Counted from the first letter of the stretch, positions 40,894 to 49,761 are shown. The stretch: 64,000 nt of DNA from VAYN01 sp964540905 (GCA_964540905.1 CAZIOS010000012.1:1-64000), one strand, 5' to 3'. Numbers and translations: made by a program. The notes: generated from the letters alone by a model not told the origin.

Positions 40894-41297
40894 CTGTCCT
40901 TCGGGATCGGGCGGACGGCGATCGTCATCTGGGCGAGGGCGCAGAGGCGCTCATCGTCGTCGCGGACCTCGGCGTCCCAGACCCAGGTGGTGCGGCCGCG
41001 GTGGCGGGCGGTGGCCTTGACCTCGACGCCCCCCTGGGTGACCGGGCGGATGAAGCTGACGGCGATCGACTGGCCCATCGCCATCATCCCCTGGTCGAGG
41101 ACGGCCAGCGCCGTCGCCCGCGAGCAGATGCTCTCGACCAGGGTCGACATCACGCCGCCGTGCAGCAGCCCAACCGGCTGGCGCAGCTCGTCGCGCAGCT
41201 CGACCCGGACCCGGGCGTGGTCGGGGTCGTCGTCGAGCCACTCGGTCCCGACCAGGGCGTCGAAGTGGGAGTGGAGCCCGCGCGGGTCGTCGGCCAT
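40890..41297 (-). CDS. Hotdog-fold thioesterase, PaaI-like
   Basis: 135 aa. GLLHGGVMSTLVESICSRAT is the hotdog helix with the conserved HGG and catalytic acidic residue. SFIRPVTQGGVEVKATARHRGRTTWVWDAEV is the typical strand pattern. It likely hydrolyses an aromatic or medium-chain acyl-CoA. TAGGGTTCGCG (from 41312 down) lies 9 nt before the ATG at 41297. Confidence 0.9.
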   Translation of the reverse strand: MADDPRGLHSHFDALVGTEWLDDDPDHARVRVELRDELRQPVGLLHGGVMSTLVESICSRATALAVLDQGMMAMGQSIAVSFIRPVTQGGVEVKATARHRGRTTWVWDAEVRDDDERLCALAQMTIAVRPIPKDS

Positions 41298-41391
41298 CGC
41301 CCGCGAACCCTAGCGGCGCCGAAGTTAAGCCTTGGTGACCGTTGGCGAGGCGCGCGCCGTGAGAGCGCCGCGCCGCATAGGGTTCCGGGCG

Positions 41392-42390
41392 GTGGCGCTC
41401 AGCGACGATCAGAAGGCGATGCTGCGACTGCTGGCGCAGCGCGAACAGGGATACGAGGACCTGGCGGCCCTGATGGGCCTCAGCGTCGACGAGGTCCGGG
41501 CCAAGGTCAAGGACGCGCTGGCGCAGCTCGAGCAGGGGGAAGAGGCGCCGCCGCTGCCCCCGGAGCCGCCCGCGCCGGCGCCCCCGGCCGAGGAGCCGCC
41601 CGCGCCCGTCGAGTCGGCACCTGCGGCCGAGGAGCCCGCCTCACCGCCGCCCCCCAAAGCTCCGCCAGAGCCGAAGCCGGCTCCTGCCGCCGAGCCGGCC
41701 GTCCCGCCGCCCCCGGCCGCCGCGGCCAAACCGAAGCGCCCCGGCTCGCAGCCACCGCGGCTCTCGCTGCCCGCCGGCAACGGCGCTCGCGCCGCAATCG
41801 CCGCCGGCGTCGCCGTCGTGATCCTGGTGATCGTCGTCCTCGCCGTCAGCGGCGGTGGCTCGGGCTCCGGGTCGACGACCGCCGGCACCACCCCGACCGC
41901 CGCGGCCGAAAGCGAAGCCGAAGGCGCGGCGCAGACGACGCCGACCGTCGACGGCAAGGAAGTGACCGAGGCGAAGCTGAGCGCGGTCGACGGCAGCGAC
42001 GCCAGCGGCACCGCGATCTTCGGCCGGGTCAAGAACTCGCTGGCGCTGCAGGTCGAAGCGAGCGGCCTGGCCCAGCCCAAGCAGGGCCAGGCCTACACGA
42101 TCTGGCTCGCCCAATCGCCGCAGAAAATGCTGCCGCTGGCCTCGACCGACGAAGTCAAGGGCGGCAAGATCGGCGCTCAGTTCGAAGTCCCGACCGAAGT
42201 CCTCTCCTACCTCGCCAACGAAACCTTCGGCCAGCTGGCGGTGACGCTGACCTCGACGCCGCTGCTGAAAGCCTCGCTGGCCAAGGCGACGAAGGAAAAG
42301 AAGGCGCCGATCTACACCGGCACCGAAGTCCTGCGCGGCACCATCGTCGGCCCGATCGTCGGCGCGGCGGAAAAGGAAAAGAAGAAGTAG
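41392..42390 (+). CDS. Membrane protein with sigma70-like HTH and RskA-type extracellular domain
   Basis: 332 aa. Residues 1-45 (DDQKAMLRLLAQREQGYEDLAALMGLSVDEVRAKVKDAL) form a sigma70 region 4-like helix-turn-helix. A Pro/Ala/Glu-rich stretch (50-125), one membrane helix (about 140-160) and a Ser/Thr linker follow. The outer domain (about 200-325) contains QAYTIWLAQSPQKMLPL, as in anti-sigma-K C-terminal domains. It may sense the exterior and bind DNA or RNA polymerase inside; no sigma factor gene is adjacent. TAGGGT (41378-41383) is 8 nt before the chosen GTG. Confidence 0.75.
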   Translation: MALSDDQKAMLRLLAQREQGYEDLAALMGLSVDEVRAKVKDALAQLEQGEEAPPLPPEPPAPAPPAEEPPAPVESAPAAEEPASPPPPKAPPEPKPAPAAEPAVPPPPAAAAKPKRPGSQPPRLSLPAGNGARAAIAAGVAVVILVIVVLAVSGGGSGSGSTTAGTTPTAAAESEAEGAAQTTPTVDGKEVTEAKLSAVDGSDASGTAIFGRVKNSLALQVEASGLAQPKQGQAYTIWLAQSPQKMLPLASTDEVKGGKIGAQFEVPTEVLSYLANETFGQLAVTLTSTPLLKASLAKATKEKKAPIYTGTEVLRGTIVGPIVGAAEKEKKK

Positions 42391-42397
42391 CTCGGGT

Positions 42398-44029
42398 CTA
42401 GGCGCCCGGCAGCAGCTTGCCCGGGTTCATGATCCCCGCCGGGTCGAGCTGTTCCTTGACCGCACGCAGGACGTCGAGGCCGCCCCTCCCCACCTCCGCC
42501 TCCATGTAGGGGGCGTGGTCGCGGCCGACCGCGTGGTGGTGGGTGATCGTGGCGCCGCTGGCGACGATCGCCTCGCTGGCGGCGCGCTTGACCGCGCCCC
42601 ACTGCTCCAGCTCGGCGCCGTGGCGCGAGCGGGCGATGAAGGTGAAGTAGAGCGAGGCGCCGTCGGCGTAGGCGTGCGAGAGGTGGCAGAAGACGAGCCC
42701 CGGCGTGCCCTGGCCGTCGAGGGCGCCGTGGATCGCCCGCGCCACCGCCGCGTGCAGCTCGCCCAGCCGCGACCAGGTGTGTGAGGTCTCCAGCGTCTCC
42801 GCCATCGCCCCCATCGCCATCAGCGTGTCGCGCAGGTAGGGGCCAGCGTAGCGGCCGTGCTCCCAGGAGCGCCCGGCGGCCTGGCCGAGGTAGGCGGCGC
42901 CACCGGCCCGCAGCTCCCGCACCGCCAGCGCCCGGCGCCGCGCCACCGACTCCTCCTCGCCCTCGAAGCCGACGATCGCCAGGCAGCCGCGGCGCCGTCT
43001 GCGCAGGCCGAGGTAACCGTCGAAGAGGCGCCCGCCGACGCCGCGCGGTCCCTGCAGCGCCAGCGACCCCGCCGTCTCCTCCTCGTCGGAGACGCGGATC
43101 ACGTCCGGCAGCCCCGGGCCCTGGGCGAGGGCGCGGACGATCTCGGCGCCGGCCTCGAAGCTCTCGACCATCCAGGCCTCGTAGCGCCGCCGCCGCGGCG
43201 CCGGGCGCACCCGCACCGTCACCTCGGGGATCACCCCGAGCACGCCCTCGGAGCCGATCACGAGCTCGCGCAGCGCCGGCCCGGCGGCGGTGTGCGGGGT
43301 CTCCAGCGTCCGCAGGTCGCCGGCCGGGGCCAGCAACAGCACCGAGCTGACCAGGGCGTCGAAGCGGCCGTAGCCGCTCGAGGCCTGCCCGGCCGAGCGG
43401 GTGGCGGCGAAGCCGCCGATCGTCGCGTACTCGAAGGACTGCGGGAAGTGGCCGAGGGTGAGCCCCTCGCGCCCCAGCGCCGCCTCCGCCTCGGGCCCGC
43501 GCAGCCCGGCGCCGAGCCTGGCCGTGAGCGAGCGCCGGTCGACCTCGACCGCGCGCAGGGCGGTGAGATCGAGGCTGATCAGCCGCGGGTGGGAGCCGCG
43601 CAGCGGCTCGACCCCGCCGACGACGCTGGTGCCGCCGCCGAAGGGGACGACGGCGATGCCCGCGGCGGCGCAGACGTCGAGCGCCCGCCGCAGCGCCTCG
43701 GCGTCGGCCGGCACCACGACCGCGTCGGGCGCCGCCCCGAGGCCGCCGCCGCGCATCCGCGCCAGGTCGGCGTAGCCGCGGCCGCTGGCGTGGCGCAGCC
43801 GGTCCTCGTGCGAGGCGAAGATCGCCGCGTCCCCGACCGCCGCGGCGAGCGCCGGCGGCAGCGGCTCCGACTCCGGCAGCGCGAAGCCGTCGAGCTCGGC
43901 CGCCAGCGGCCAGGGCTCGAGCGCGCCGATCCGCTCGCGCAGCACCGCCAGCGCCGCCGCGTCGAGCTCCGGCGCGATCGCCGGGTCCCCCCACCCCCAC
44001 CACTTCGAGTCGCGCCGCGGCGCGCTCAC
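42398..44029 (-). CDS. FAD-binding oxidase, alkyl-DHAP synthase-like
   Basis: 543 aa. The PCMH FAD domain has VPFGGGTSVVGG and LGHFPQSFEYATIGGFAATRSAG. The C-terminal FAD-linked oxidase part has FCHLSHAYADGASLYFTFIAR and ATITHHHAVGRDHAPYM. These are hallmarks of alkyldihydroxyacetonephosphate synthase, which makes ether lipids. D-lactate or glycolate oxidase-like activity is an alternative. The GTG start overlaps the stop of the SRPBCC gene. Confidence 0.85.
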   Translation of the reverse strand: MSAPRRDSKWWGWGDPAIAPELDAAALAVLRERIGALEPWPLAAELDGFALPESEPLPPALAAAVGDAAIFASHEDRLRHASGRGYADLARMRGGGLGAAPDAVVVPADAEALRRALDVCAAAGIAVVPFGGGTSVVGGVEPLRGSHPRLISLDLTALRAVEVDRRSLTARLGAGLRGPEAEAALGREGLTLGHFPQSFEYATIGGFAATRSAGQASSGYGRFDALVSSVLLLAPAGDLRTLETPHTAAGPALRELVIGSEGVLGVIPEVTVRVRPAPRRRRYEAWMVESFEAGAEIVRALAQGPGLPDVIRVSDEEETAGSLALQGPRGVGGRLFDGYLGLRRRRRGCLAIVGFEGEEESVARRRALAVRELRAGGAAYLGQAAGRSWEHGRYAGPYLRDTLMAMGAMAETLETSHTWSRLGELHAAVARAIHGALDGQGTPGLVFCHLSHAYADGASLYFTFIARSRHGAELEQWGAVKRAASEAIVASGATITHHHAVGRDHAPYMEAEVGRGGLDVLRAVKEQLDPAGIMNPGKLLPGA

Positions 44030-44478
44030 GTCAGCGCCCTTTCGATCCCGTTCAGCGCCTCGTCGAGGATCGCCCCCTGGCCGCGCCGCATCAGCGGCGA
44101 GCCCAGCCGCGAGAGGCCGCGCAGCGTCTGCACCGAGGACAGCGTCACCCGGGTGCCGTCACCCTCGCCGCGCAGGGCGACCTCGACCTCGGAACGGCGC
44201 AGGTGCTTGGCGAACGGCGTCCCCTCCAGCTGCTGCTCCCAGACGTAGCGTTCGTTCGCGGCCGAGCTGAGGCAGCGGAAGTCGGCCCGCACCCCCCTGC
44301 CCTCGGCCGTCTCCAGCACCTTGGTCCACTGGCTGCGGCGGCCGGCGCTGCGCCTGTCGACGTTCTCCACCCGCCCCACCCGCGGCCACCAGCGCGGCAG
44401 GCTGTGGGGATCGGAGATCAGCCGCCAGACCTCCTGCGGGGGGGCGGCGATGGCCCGCCTTCTGGTTACCCGTGGCAT
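44026..44478 (-). CDS. SRPBCC-family polyketide cyclase/START-like protein
   Basis: 150 aa helix-grip protein. It has RAIAAPPQEVWRLISDPHSLPRWWPRV, typical of the SRPBCC N-terminal strand and helix, and a C-terminal helix ILDEALNGIERAL. It probably binds a lipid or aromatic ligand. It is translationally coupled to the downstream oxidase gene. No catalytic residues are evident. Confidence 0.85.
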   Translation of the reverse strand: MPRVTRRRAIAAPPQEVWRLISDPHSLPRWWPRVGRVENVDRRSAGRRSQWTKVLETAEGRGVRADFRCLSSAANERYVWEQQLEGTPFAKHLRRSEVEVALRGEGDGTRVTLSSVQTLRGLSRLGSPLMRRGQGAILDEALNGIERALT

Positions 44479-44508
44479 CGGCAGGGCGGAGACCGGCTCG
44501 GAGGCCCG

Positions 44509-45255
44509 CTAGTCCCCCGCCAAGCGGCGCAGATCCCTGACCAGCAGCAGGTGCTTGAGGTGGCTGACCGTGGCCGCCAGGCTCTCCAGGCTCTGCAGGG
44601 CCTCCTTGCGCCGTTCGGGGTTGCGCGAGCGCAGCGAGGGGCCCAGCAGCGCTTCCAGCAGGTTCGCCTCGCGGTCGGCGGAGGAGCGGAAGACGCGGAG
44701 GTTGCGGGCGCCGACGCCGACCCGCGAGAGTTCGTTGGCGGCGCGGACGATCTCGCGGTCGGTCTCGTCGTAGACCGTCTTGCCCTCGCGCCGCTCCGGC
44801 TGCACGATGCCGAAGTTCTCGAGCTCGGCGATCAGCTCCTCGCGGGCGCCGGTCTCCTCGACCACCTCCTCGAGGGTGAGGTAGGTGCGGGCGGTGTCGA
44901 CCAGGATCGCCCGCCGCACGCCGGCGCCGGCCGGCCGCTTCTCGCCGTCGCCGAGGCTGGCGATGTCGCCGCCGCCGGCGAGCTCCTGGCGGATCACCCG
45001 CAGCGGCAGGAACTCGTCGCGCTGCAGGCGCAGGATCGTCCGCAGGCGCTCGACGTCGGACTGGCTGTAGAGCCGGTAGCCGCCGGAGGTGCGGCGCGGG
45101 TTGAGCAGCTTCTGATCCTCGAGGTAGCGGATCTTCGAGATCGAGACGTCGTCGAACTCGCCTTGGAGGATCTTGCAGACGGCGCCGATCGTCAGCGCCT
45201 TGCGGGGACGGCTGGGCGATTCCGGCGCCCGCGCCGGCTGCTCTGAGACCGGCAT
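44509..45255 (-). CDS. ftsR: MerR-family regulator FtsR
   Basis: 248 aa. The MerR helix-turn-helix runs TIGAVCKILQGEFDDVSISKIRYLEDQKLLNPRRTSGGYRLYSQSDVERL. A second winged-helix-like segment (YLTLEEVVEETGAREELIAELENFGIVQPER) gives the FtsR architecture. Characterised FtsR activates ftsZ transcription in corynebacteria and its mycobacterial homologue lies beside garA. The gene directly follows the FHA-protein gene with a 2-nt gap. Confidence 0.9.
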   Translation of the reverse strand: MPVSEQPARAPESPSRPRKALTIGAVCKILQGEFDDVSISKIRYLEDQKLLNPRRTSGGYRLYSQSDVERLRTILRLQRDEFLPLRVIRQELAGGGDIASLGDGEKRPAGAGVRRAILVDTARTYLTLEEVVEETGAREELIAELENFGIVQPERREGKTVYDETDREIVRAANELSRVGVGARNLRVFRSSADREANLLEALLGPSLRSRNPERRKEALQSLESLAATVSHLKHLLLVRDLRRLAGD

Positions 45256-45257
45256 CG

Positions 45258-45731
45258 TCAGCGCTCCAGGAAGCTCAGCTTGTACTTGCCGACCTGGATC
45301 TCGTCGCCGTCGGCGAGCCGGTGCGACTCGATCCGGCGGCGGTTGACGTAGGTGCCGTTAAGCGAGCCGAGGTCGTCGATGTAGAGGCCGTCGCGGCGGC
45401 GCACCAGCAGCGCGTGGTTGCGGGAGACGGTGACGTCGTCGAGGAAGACGCCGGCGTCGGGGCTGCGGCCGATGCTGACCCGCTCGGCGTCGATGCCGAA
45501 GCTCTCGCCGGCGCGGCCGCCGCCGGCGCGGATCACCAGCGCCGCCCCCGACTCCTCGACCACCTCGTCGATGTCGACCGGCTGCATGTCGCCGGTCTCG
45601 CCGACCGTGTAGGTCATCGTCGTCGGGTCGTCGCCGGTCTCCGCCGGGCCGCCGAGGTAGGCGCCGCACTTCTGGCAGTAGTTGCCGCCCTCGGGGTTGG
45701 CGAACCCGCACTCGGGACAGTGAACGGCCAT
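45258..45731 (-). CDS. Zinc-ribbon FHA domain protein, GarA/OdhI-like
   Basis: 157 aa. A zinc ribbon occupies the N-terminus (C5, C8, C19, C22). A Thr-rich linker (DDPTTMTYTVGET) could be a kinase target, as in GarA. The FHA domain then carries VSIGRSPDAG, SRNHALL and GSLNGTYVN, the phospho-Thr binding residues. GarA/OdhI inhibits 2-oxoglutarate dehydrogenase when unphosphorylated. The neighbouring ftsR supports this homology. The added zinc ribbon is not in mycobacterial GarA. Confidence 0.88.
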   Translation of the reverse strand: MAVHCPECGFANPEGGNYCQKCGAYLGGPAETGDDPTTMTYTVGETGDMQPVDIDEVVEESGAALVIRAGGGRAGESFGIDAERVSIGRSPDAGVFLDDVTVSRNHALLVRRRDGLYIDDLGSLNGTYVNRRRIESHRLADGDEIQVGKYKLSFLER

Positions 45732-45746
45732 GCTGGGACCCGGCGC

Positions 45747-46016
45747 TCAGGCCGCGGGGTCGCCCTCGGTCGGGGGGTTCGCCTTGCCGGCGAGGATCTC
45801 GGTCAGCTTGCTGACGTCGTCGCCGGAGATCATCGAGTCGCCGCGCTCGCGCTTGTTGCGCAGGCGGTTGACCAGCTCGGCCCGGAGGATGTCGATCTTG
45901 CCGTGCAGGACGCGCCGTTTGTAGGAGATCTCGTTCTCCTCCGCCATCAGGCTGTCGATCAGCTCCTTCAGCTCGATGTCGTTGAGAGAGCCAAGATCGG
46001 GAAAGGTGTCCTCCAT
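45747..46016 (-). CDS. rsiG: RsiG-like anti-sigma factor with c-di-GMP motif
   Basis: 89 aa, mostly helical coiled coil. Residues E27, S31, R34, H38 and D42 reproduce the spacing of the RsiG c-di-GMP signature E(x3)S(x2)R(x3)Q(x3)D, with His in place of Gln. Single-motif RsiG proteins that dimerise are known from Rubrobacter; Streptomyces has two motifs. RsiG holds the flagellar/sporulation-type sigma factor WhiG when c-di-GMP is bound. It leads the operon with the FHA protein and ftsR. AAGGAG precedes the ATG. Confidence 0.82.
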   Translation of the reverse strand: MEDTFPDLGSLNDIELKELIDSLMAEENEISYKRRVLHGKIDILRAELVNRLRNKRERGDSMISGDDVSKLTEILAGKANPPTEGDPAA

Positions 46017-46063
46017 CGTGCTCCTTAGTCGAAGAGGCGGCCGCCTCGTTTGCGCGAACGGGG

Positions 46064-46105
46064 ATTATAGGTCGAGCGGGGCCGAAGGTTCAACTGCAGG
46101 TTGAA
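46064..46105 (-). promoter_or_regulatory. Promoter and palindrome of the rsiG-FHA-ftsR operon
   Basis: On the minus strand, TTGAAC (46088-46093) and TATAAT (46064-46069) are separated by 18 nt, the best classical promoter in the window. The -35 lies in the inverted repeat TTCAACtgcagGTTGAA (46089-46105), and GAAGGTTCA is repeated directly twice. A regulator bound there would block the -35. Unlike most genes here, this unit has a 47-nt leader with a ribosome site. Confidence 0.7.
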
Positions 46106-46108
46106 GGT

Positions 46109-46765
46109 TCAGCGAGAATGGCCGCCGGCTTGCAGCGCCCGCGCCCGGCGCACGGCCGCGATCCCGGTGCGGGCGTAGAGCACGGTGGCGAGGATCGCCA
46201 GCGCCAGGCCGACGATCAGCAGCGCCGACGGGACCCAGCCGGCGAAGACGAGGGCGAAGAAGATCCCGCCCATGATCGGGAAGACCGAGATCCGCCCCGG
46301 CCAGTTGACCTCGACGTCGACGCCGTGGCGCAGCCCGTACTGGGCGAGGCCCAGCATCGCCAGCTCGCGCAGCGCCAGCAGCGCCAGCGCCCAGCGCGGC
46401 AGCAGCTCGAAGCTCCAGCAGACGACGGCGCCGGCGAGGATCGTCAGGCGGTCGACCAGGGGGTCGAGCAGCGCCCCCATGCGGCTGTACTGGCCGGTGA
46501 CGCGGGCGAGGAAGCCGTCGAGGTAGTCGCCGGCGGCGATCAGCCAGAACAGCGTCGCCGAGGCGGCCGAGCGGCCGTCGCCGGAGCCGTAGGCGAGGAC
46601 GAGGAAGACCGGCAGCGCCGCCAGCCGCGCGTAGCCCACGGCGTTGGGGATCGTCCAGGGGTTGAGCGGTTCGCCTCGGCGCGTGCGCTGCGGTTTGGGC
46701 TCGCTGCGGTCGAGCCCGAAGAGGCGCCGCGCGCGGCCGCGGCCGAAGGGATTCCTACTGGCCAT
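46109..46765 (-). CDS. pgsA: CDP-alcohol phosphatidyltransferase
   Basis: 218 aa with about five membrane helices. The catalytic CDP-OH-P motif appears in full as DYLDGFLARVTGQ followed by GALLDPLVDR. The most likely product is phosphatidylglycerol phosphate or a cardiolipin-type lipid. The exact alcohol acceptor cannot be read from sequence. The gene overlaps the end of proS by 11 nt, so they are cotranscribed. Confidence 0.88.
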   Translation of the reverse strand: MASRNPFGRGRARRLFGLDRSEPKPQRTRRGEPLNPWTIPNAVGYARLAALPVFLVLAYGSGDGRSAASATLFWLIAAGDYLDGFLARVTGQYSRMGALLDPLVDRLTILAGAVVCWSFELLPRWALALLALRELAMLGLAQYGLRHGVDVEVNWPGRISVFPIMGGIFFALVFAGWVPSALLIVGLALAILATVLYARTGIAAVRRARALQAGGHSR

Positions 46766-48449
46766 CGAGCCCCTGGAGGAGCTCCCCCGCCCGCGCGGCG
46801 GCCTCCCCCACGGGCAGCTCGTGCTCGGCCCCGGAGGCGCGCTCGCTGGCCTCGACGACGCCGTTGGCGAGGCCGCGGCGGCCGGCGACGACCCGCAGCG
46901 GGCAGCCGAGCAGCTCGGCGTCGGTCAGCTTCTGGCCGGGGCCGGCCTCGCGCTCGTCGTAGAGGGTCTCGAGGCCGGCCTCGCGCAGCTCCGCGTAGAG
47001 GCGGTCGGCGGCCTCGCGCTCGGGCTCGCCGGCCTTGGCGAGCGAGACCAGGTGGACCTGCCAGGGGGCGAGCGGCGGCGGCCAGACGATCCCGCGCTGG
47101 TCGGCGCCCTGCTCGATCGCCGCGGCGACGATCCGGGCCGGGCCGATCCCGTAGCTGCCCATCACGATCGGCCGCTCGCTCCCGTCCTGGTCGAGGTAGG
47201 TGGCGCCGAGCGGCTCCGAGTAGCGGGTCCCGAGCTTGAAGATGTTGGCGACCTCGATCGCCGGCTCGATCGCGATCGCGCCGCCGCCGGGAGCGGTGTC
47301 GCCGACCTCGACCGTGCGCACGTCGAGCTCCTCGAAGGCGAAGTCGCGGCCGGGCTCGACCCCGCGCAGGTGAGCGTCCGGCTCGTTGGCGCCGCAGACG
47401 TAGGGGCCGGCGCCGATCGCCGCGTCCTTGACCACCGGCAGCTTCGCCCCGACCGGGCCGATGTAGCCGACCGGGCCGAGCTCGGCCTCGATCTCCTCGG
47501 CACCGGCCTGGCGGAAGCCGGCGCCGAGCGCGTTGCGCAGCTTGACCTCGTTGAGGCGATGGTCGCCGCGCAGCAGGACCAGGACCATGCCGCGGCCCTC
47601 GACGACCACCGGCAGCGCCTTGATCAGGGCGCCGGCCGGCACCCCGAGCTCGGTCGCGACCTCCTCGACCGTGGTCCTGCCCGGCGTCTCGACCCGCTCC
47701 GGCGCCGCCAGCGCCGGCGGCAGCTCGACCGCCTGCGCCTGCGCGGAAGCGATCTCGAGGTTGGCGGCGAAACCGCCAGACGCCAGCGCCACCTCGTCCT
47801 CGCCGGCGGCGCAGGGCGCCATGTACTCGTGGGCGCCGAGCCCGCCCATCATCCCGACGTCGCCCTCGACCCGGTACCAGCGCAGGCCGGAGCGGTCGAA
47901 GATCCGGTCGTAGGCGCCGATCTGCGCCCGGTAGGAGCGGTCGAGCCCCTCCTCGTCGCGGTCGAAGGAGTAGGCGTCCTTCATCGTGAACTCGCGGGTG
48001 CGCAGCACCCCGGCCCGCGGCCGTGCCTCGTCGCGCCCCTTGGTCTGCAGGTGGAACAGCATCATCGGCAGGTCACGGTAGGAGCGGATGTCGCGGGAGA
48101 CATGCGTGGTGACGCACTCCTCATGCGTCATCGCCAGCACCATCGGCGAGCCCTTGCGGTCGTCGAGCTTGAAGAGCTCGTTGATCGCGTAGCGCCCGGT
48201 CTTCTCCCAAGCCTCTGAGGGCTGCAGCACCGGCATCAGCATCTCCTGGCAGCCGATCGCCTCCATCTCCTCGCGCAGGATCGCCTCGACCTTGCGCTCG
48301 ACCCGCCACCCCGCCGGCAGATAGGTCCACAACCCCGCCCCCAGCTGCCGCACCAGCCCCGCCCGCACCATCAGCTTGTGCGAAACCGCCTCCGCGTCCG
48401 CGGGCGGATCCTTGAGCGTGGGGAGAAAGGTCTGGCTGAGGCGGGTCAC
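46755..48449 (-). CDS. proS: Prolyl-tRNA synthetase, bacterial type
   Basis: 564 aa class II synthetase. Motif 1 and 2 regions include AGLWTYLPAGWRVERKVEAILREEM and RAGVLRTREFTMKDAYSFDRDEEGLD. Motif 3 is GSYGIGPARI. An editing INS domain (about 225-380) lies between motifs 2 and 3, and the anticodon domain follows. The GTG at 48449 is 6 nt from TAGGTT on the minus strand. It is 23 nt downstream of the ispG stop. Confidence 0.96.
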   Translation of the reverse strand: MTRLSQTFLPTLKDPPADAEAVSHKLMVRAGLVRQLGAGLWTYLPAGWRVERKVEAILREEMEAIGCQEMLMPVLQPSEAWEKTGRYAINELFKLDDRKGSPMVLAMTHEECVTTHVSRDIRSYRDLPMMLFHLQTKGRDEARPRAGVLRTREFTMKDAYSFDRDEEGLDRSYRAQIGAYDRIFDRSGLRWYRVEGDVGMMGGLGAHEYMAPCAAGEDEVALASGGFAANLEIASAQAQAVELPPALAAPERVETPGRTTVEEVATELGVPAGALIKALPVVVEGRGMVLVLLRGDHRLNEVKLRNALGAGFRQAGAEEIEAELGPVGYIGPVGAKLPVVKDAAIGAGPYVCGANEPDAHLRGVEPGRDFAFEELDVRTVEVGDTAPGGGAIAIEPAIEVANIFKLGTRYSEPLGATYLDQDGSERPIVMGSYGIGPARIVAAAIEQGADQRGIVWPPPLAPWQVHLVSLAKAGEPEREAADRLYAELREAGLETLYDEREAGPGQKLTDAELLGCPLRVVAGRRGLANGVVEASERASGAEHELPVGEAAARAGELLQGLDGQ

Positions 48450-48472
48450 CGGTGAAACCTACCTTGGGAGCT

Positions 48473-49726
48473 CTACGCCCTGGTGAACCGTCTCCCTGCC
48501 GTCGGCGAGGCCTCCTCGTCGAGCAGCACCTTGTCCGACTCGCCCCGCTCGACCGCTTCCTTCTCCATCTGGGCGATCTTCTCCGGCGTCAGTTCGCCGG
48601 CGTTTTCCTCCTCGATCTTCGCCAGCCAGGCGGCGCCCTCGCGCGCCTCGCCCTCGTCGACCTCGACCTTGCCGCGGTCCAGCGACTTGTCGATCTCTTC
48701 GAACAGGGTGTCGACCAGGGTCTCCTGCGGCACCTTGCGCAGCGGCTTGCCGCCGGCGAAGATCAGGCCCTCGTTTTTGGCCCCGGCGATGCCGAAGTCG
48801 GCGTGGCTGGCCTCGCCGATCCCGTTCACCGCGCAGCCCAGCACCGCCACCTCGACCGGCTCCTCGTAGGCCTCCAGCCGCTGCTCGATTTCGGCCACGA
48901 CCGAGTCCATGTCGAACTGCAGGCGGCCGCAGGTCGGGCAGGCGATCAGCACCGGTCCGCGCTCGCGCAGCTGCAGCGCCTTGAGGATCTCCCAGGCGAC
49001 CTTGACCTCCTCCTCGGCGTGGAAGGTCGAGAGGCTGATCCGGATCGTGTCGCCGATCCCGTCGGCCAGCAGCGTCCCCAGCCCGACCGCCGATTTCAGC
49101 GAGCCCCCCCATTTCGTCCCCGCCTCGGTGACGCCGAGGTGCAGCGGGTAGGGGATCTTCGCCGAGAGCAGGCGGTTGGCGGCGATCGTGTTGGGCACGT
49201 TGGTCGACTTGATCGAGACCTTGAAGTTCTCGAAGTCGAGGCCCTCCATCAGCTCGACGAACTCGACCGCGGCGGCGACCAGGGCCTCGACCGGCGCCGT
49301 GCGCTCGAGCTCGTGCAGGTGTTTCGGCAGCGAGCCGGAGTTGACGCCGATCCGCATCGGCACGTTCGCCTGGTTCGCCCGCACCGCGACCTCGGCGACT
49401 TTCTCGCGGCCGCCGATGTTGCCAGGGTTGAGGCGGATGCAGTGGGCGCCGGCGTCGATCGCCTTCAGCGCCAGGGTGTGGTTGAAATGGATGTCGGCGA
49501 TCACCGGGATCGGCGATTCCCTGACGATCGTCTTCAGCGCCTCGGCGTCCTGCTCGCGCGGCACCGCGCAACGGACGATGTCGGCCCCGGCGTCGGCGAC
49601 CTTGCGGATCTGCTCCATCGTCGCCGCCAGGTTGGCGGTCTCGGTCTTGGTCATCGTCTGCACCGCGACCGGGGCGCCACCGCCCACGGGCACCTTGCCG
49701 ACGAAGATCTGCCGCTTGGAAGCCAT
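48473..49726 (-). CDS. ispG: 4-hydroxy-3-methylbut-2-enyl diphosphate synthase
   Basis: [4Fe-4S] enzyme of the MEP isoprenoid pathway, 417 aa. It has ADIHFNHTLALKAID, LNPGNIGG and GVTEAGTKWGGSLKSAVGLG. The cluster cysteines are in CPTCGRLQFD and VLGCAVNGIGEA. It carries about 40 extra acidic C-terminal residues after the usual end. The ATG at 49726 is 6 nt after TACCCT on the minus strand (49733-49738). Neighbours rseP and dxr form the common actinobacterial dxr-rseP-ispG set. Confidence 0.96.
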   Translation of the reverse strand: MASKRQIFVGKVPVGGGAPVAVQTMTKTETANLAATMEQIRKVADAGADIVRCAVPREQDAEALKTIVRESPIPVIADIHFNHTLALKAIDAGAHCIRLNPGNIGGREKVAEVAVRANQANVPMRIGVNSGSLPKHLHELERTAPVEALVAAAVEFVELMEGLDFENFKVSIKSTNVPNTIAANRLLSAKIPYPLHLGVTEAGTKWGGSLKSAVGLGTLLADGIGDTIRISLSTFHAEEEVKVAWEILKALQLRERGPVLIACPTCGRLQFDMDSVVAEIEQRLEAYEEPVEVAVLGCAVNGIGEASHADFGIAGAKNEGLIFAGGKPLRKVPQETLVDTLFEEIDKSLDRGKVEVDEGEAREGAAWLAKIEEENAGELTPEKIAQMEKEAVERGESDKVLLDEEASPTAGRRFTRA

Positions 49727-49761
49727 GCTTGAAGGGTATCCGGGCGGGCCGGCGGGCCGCG

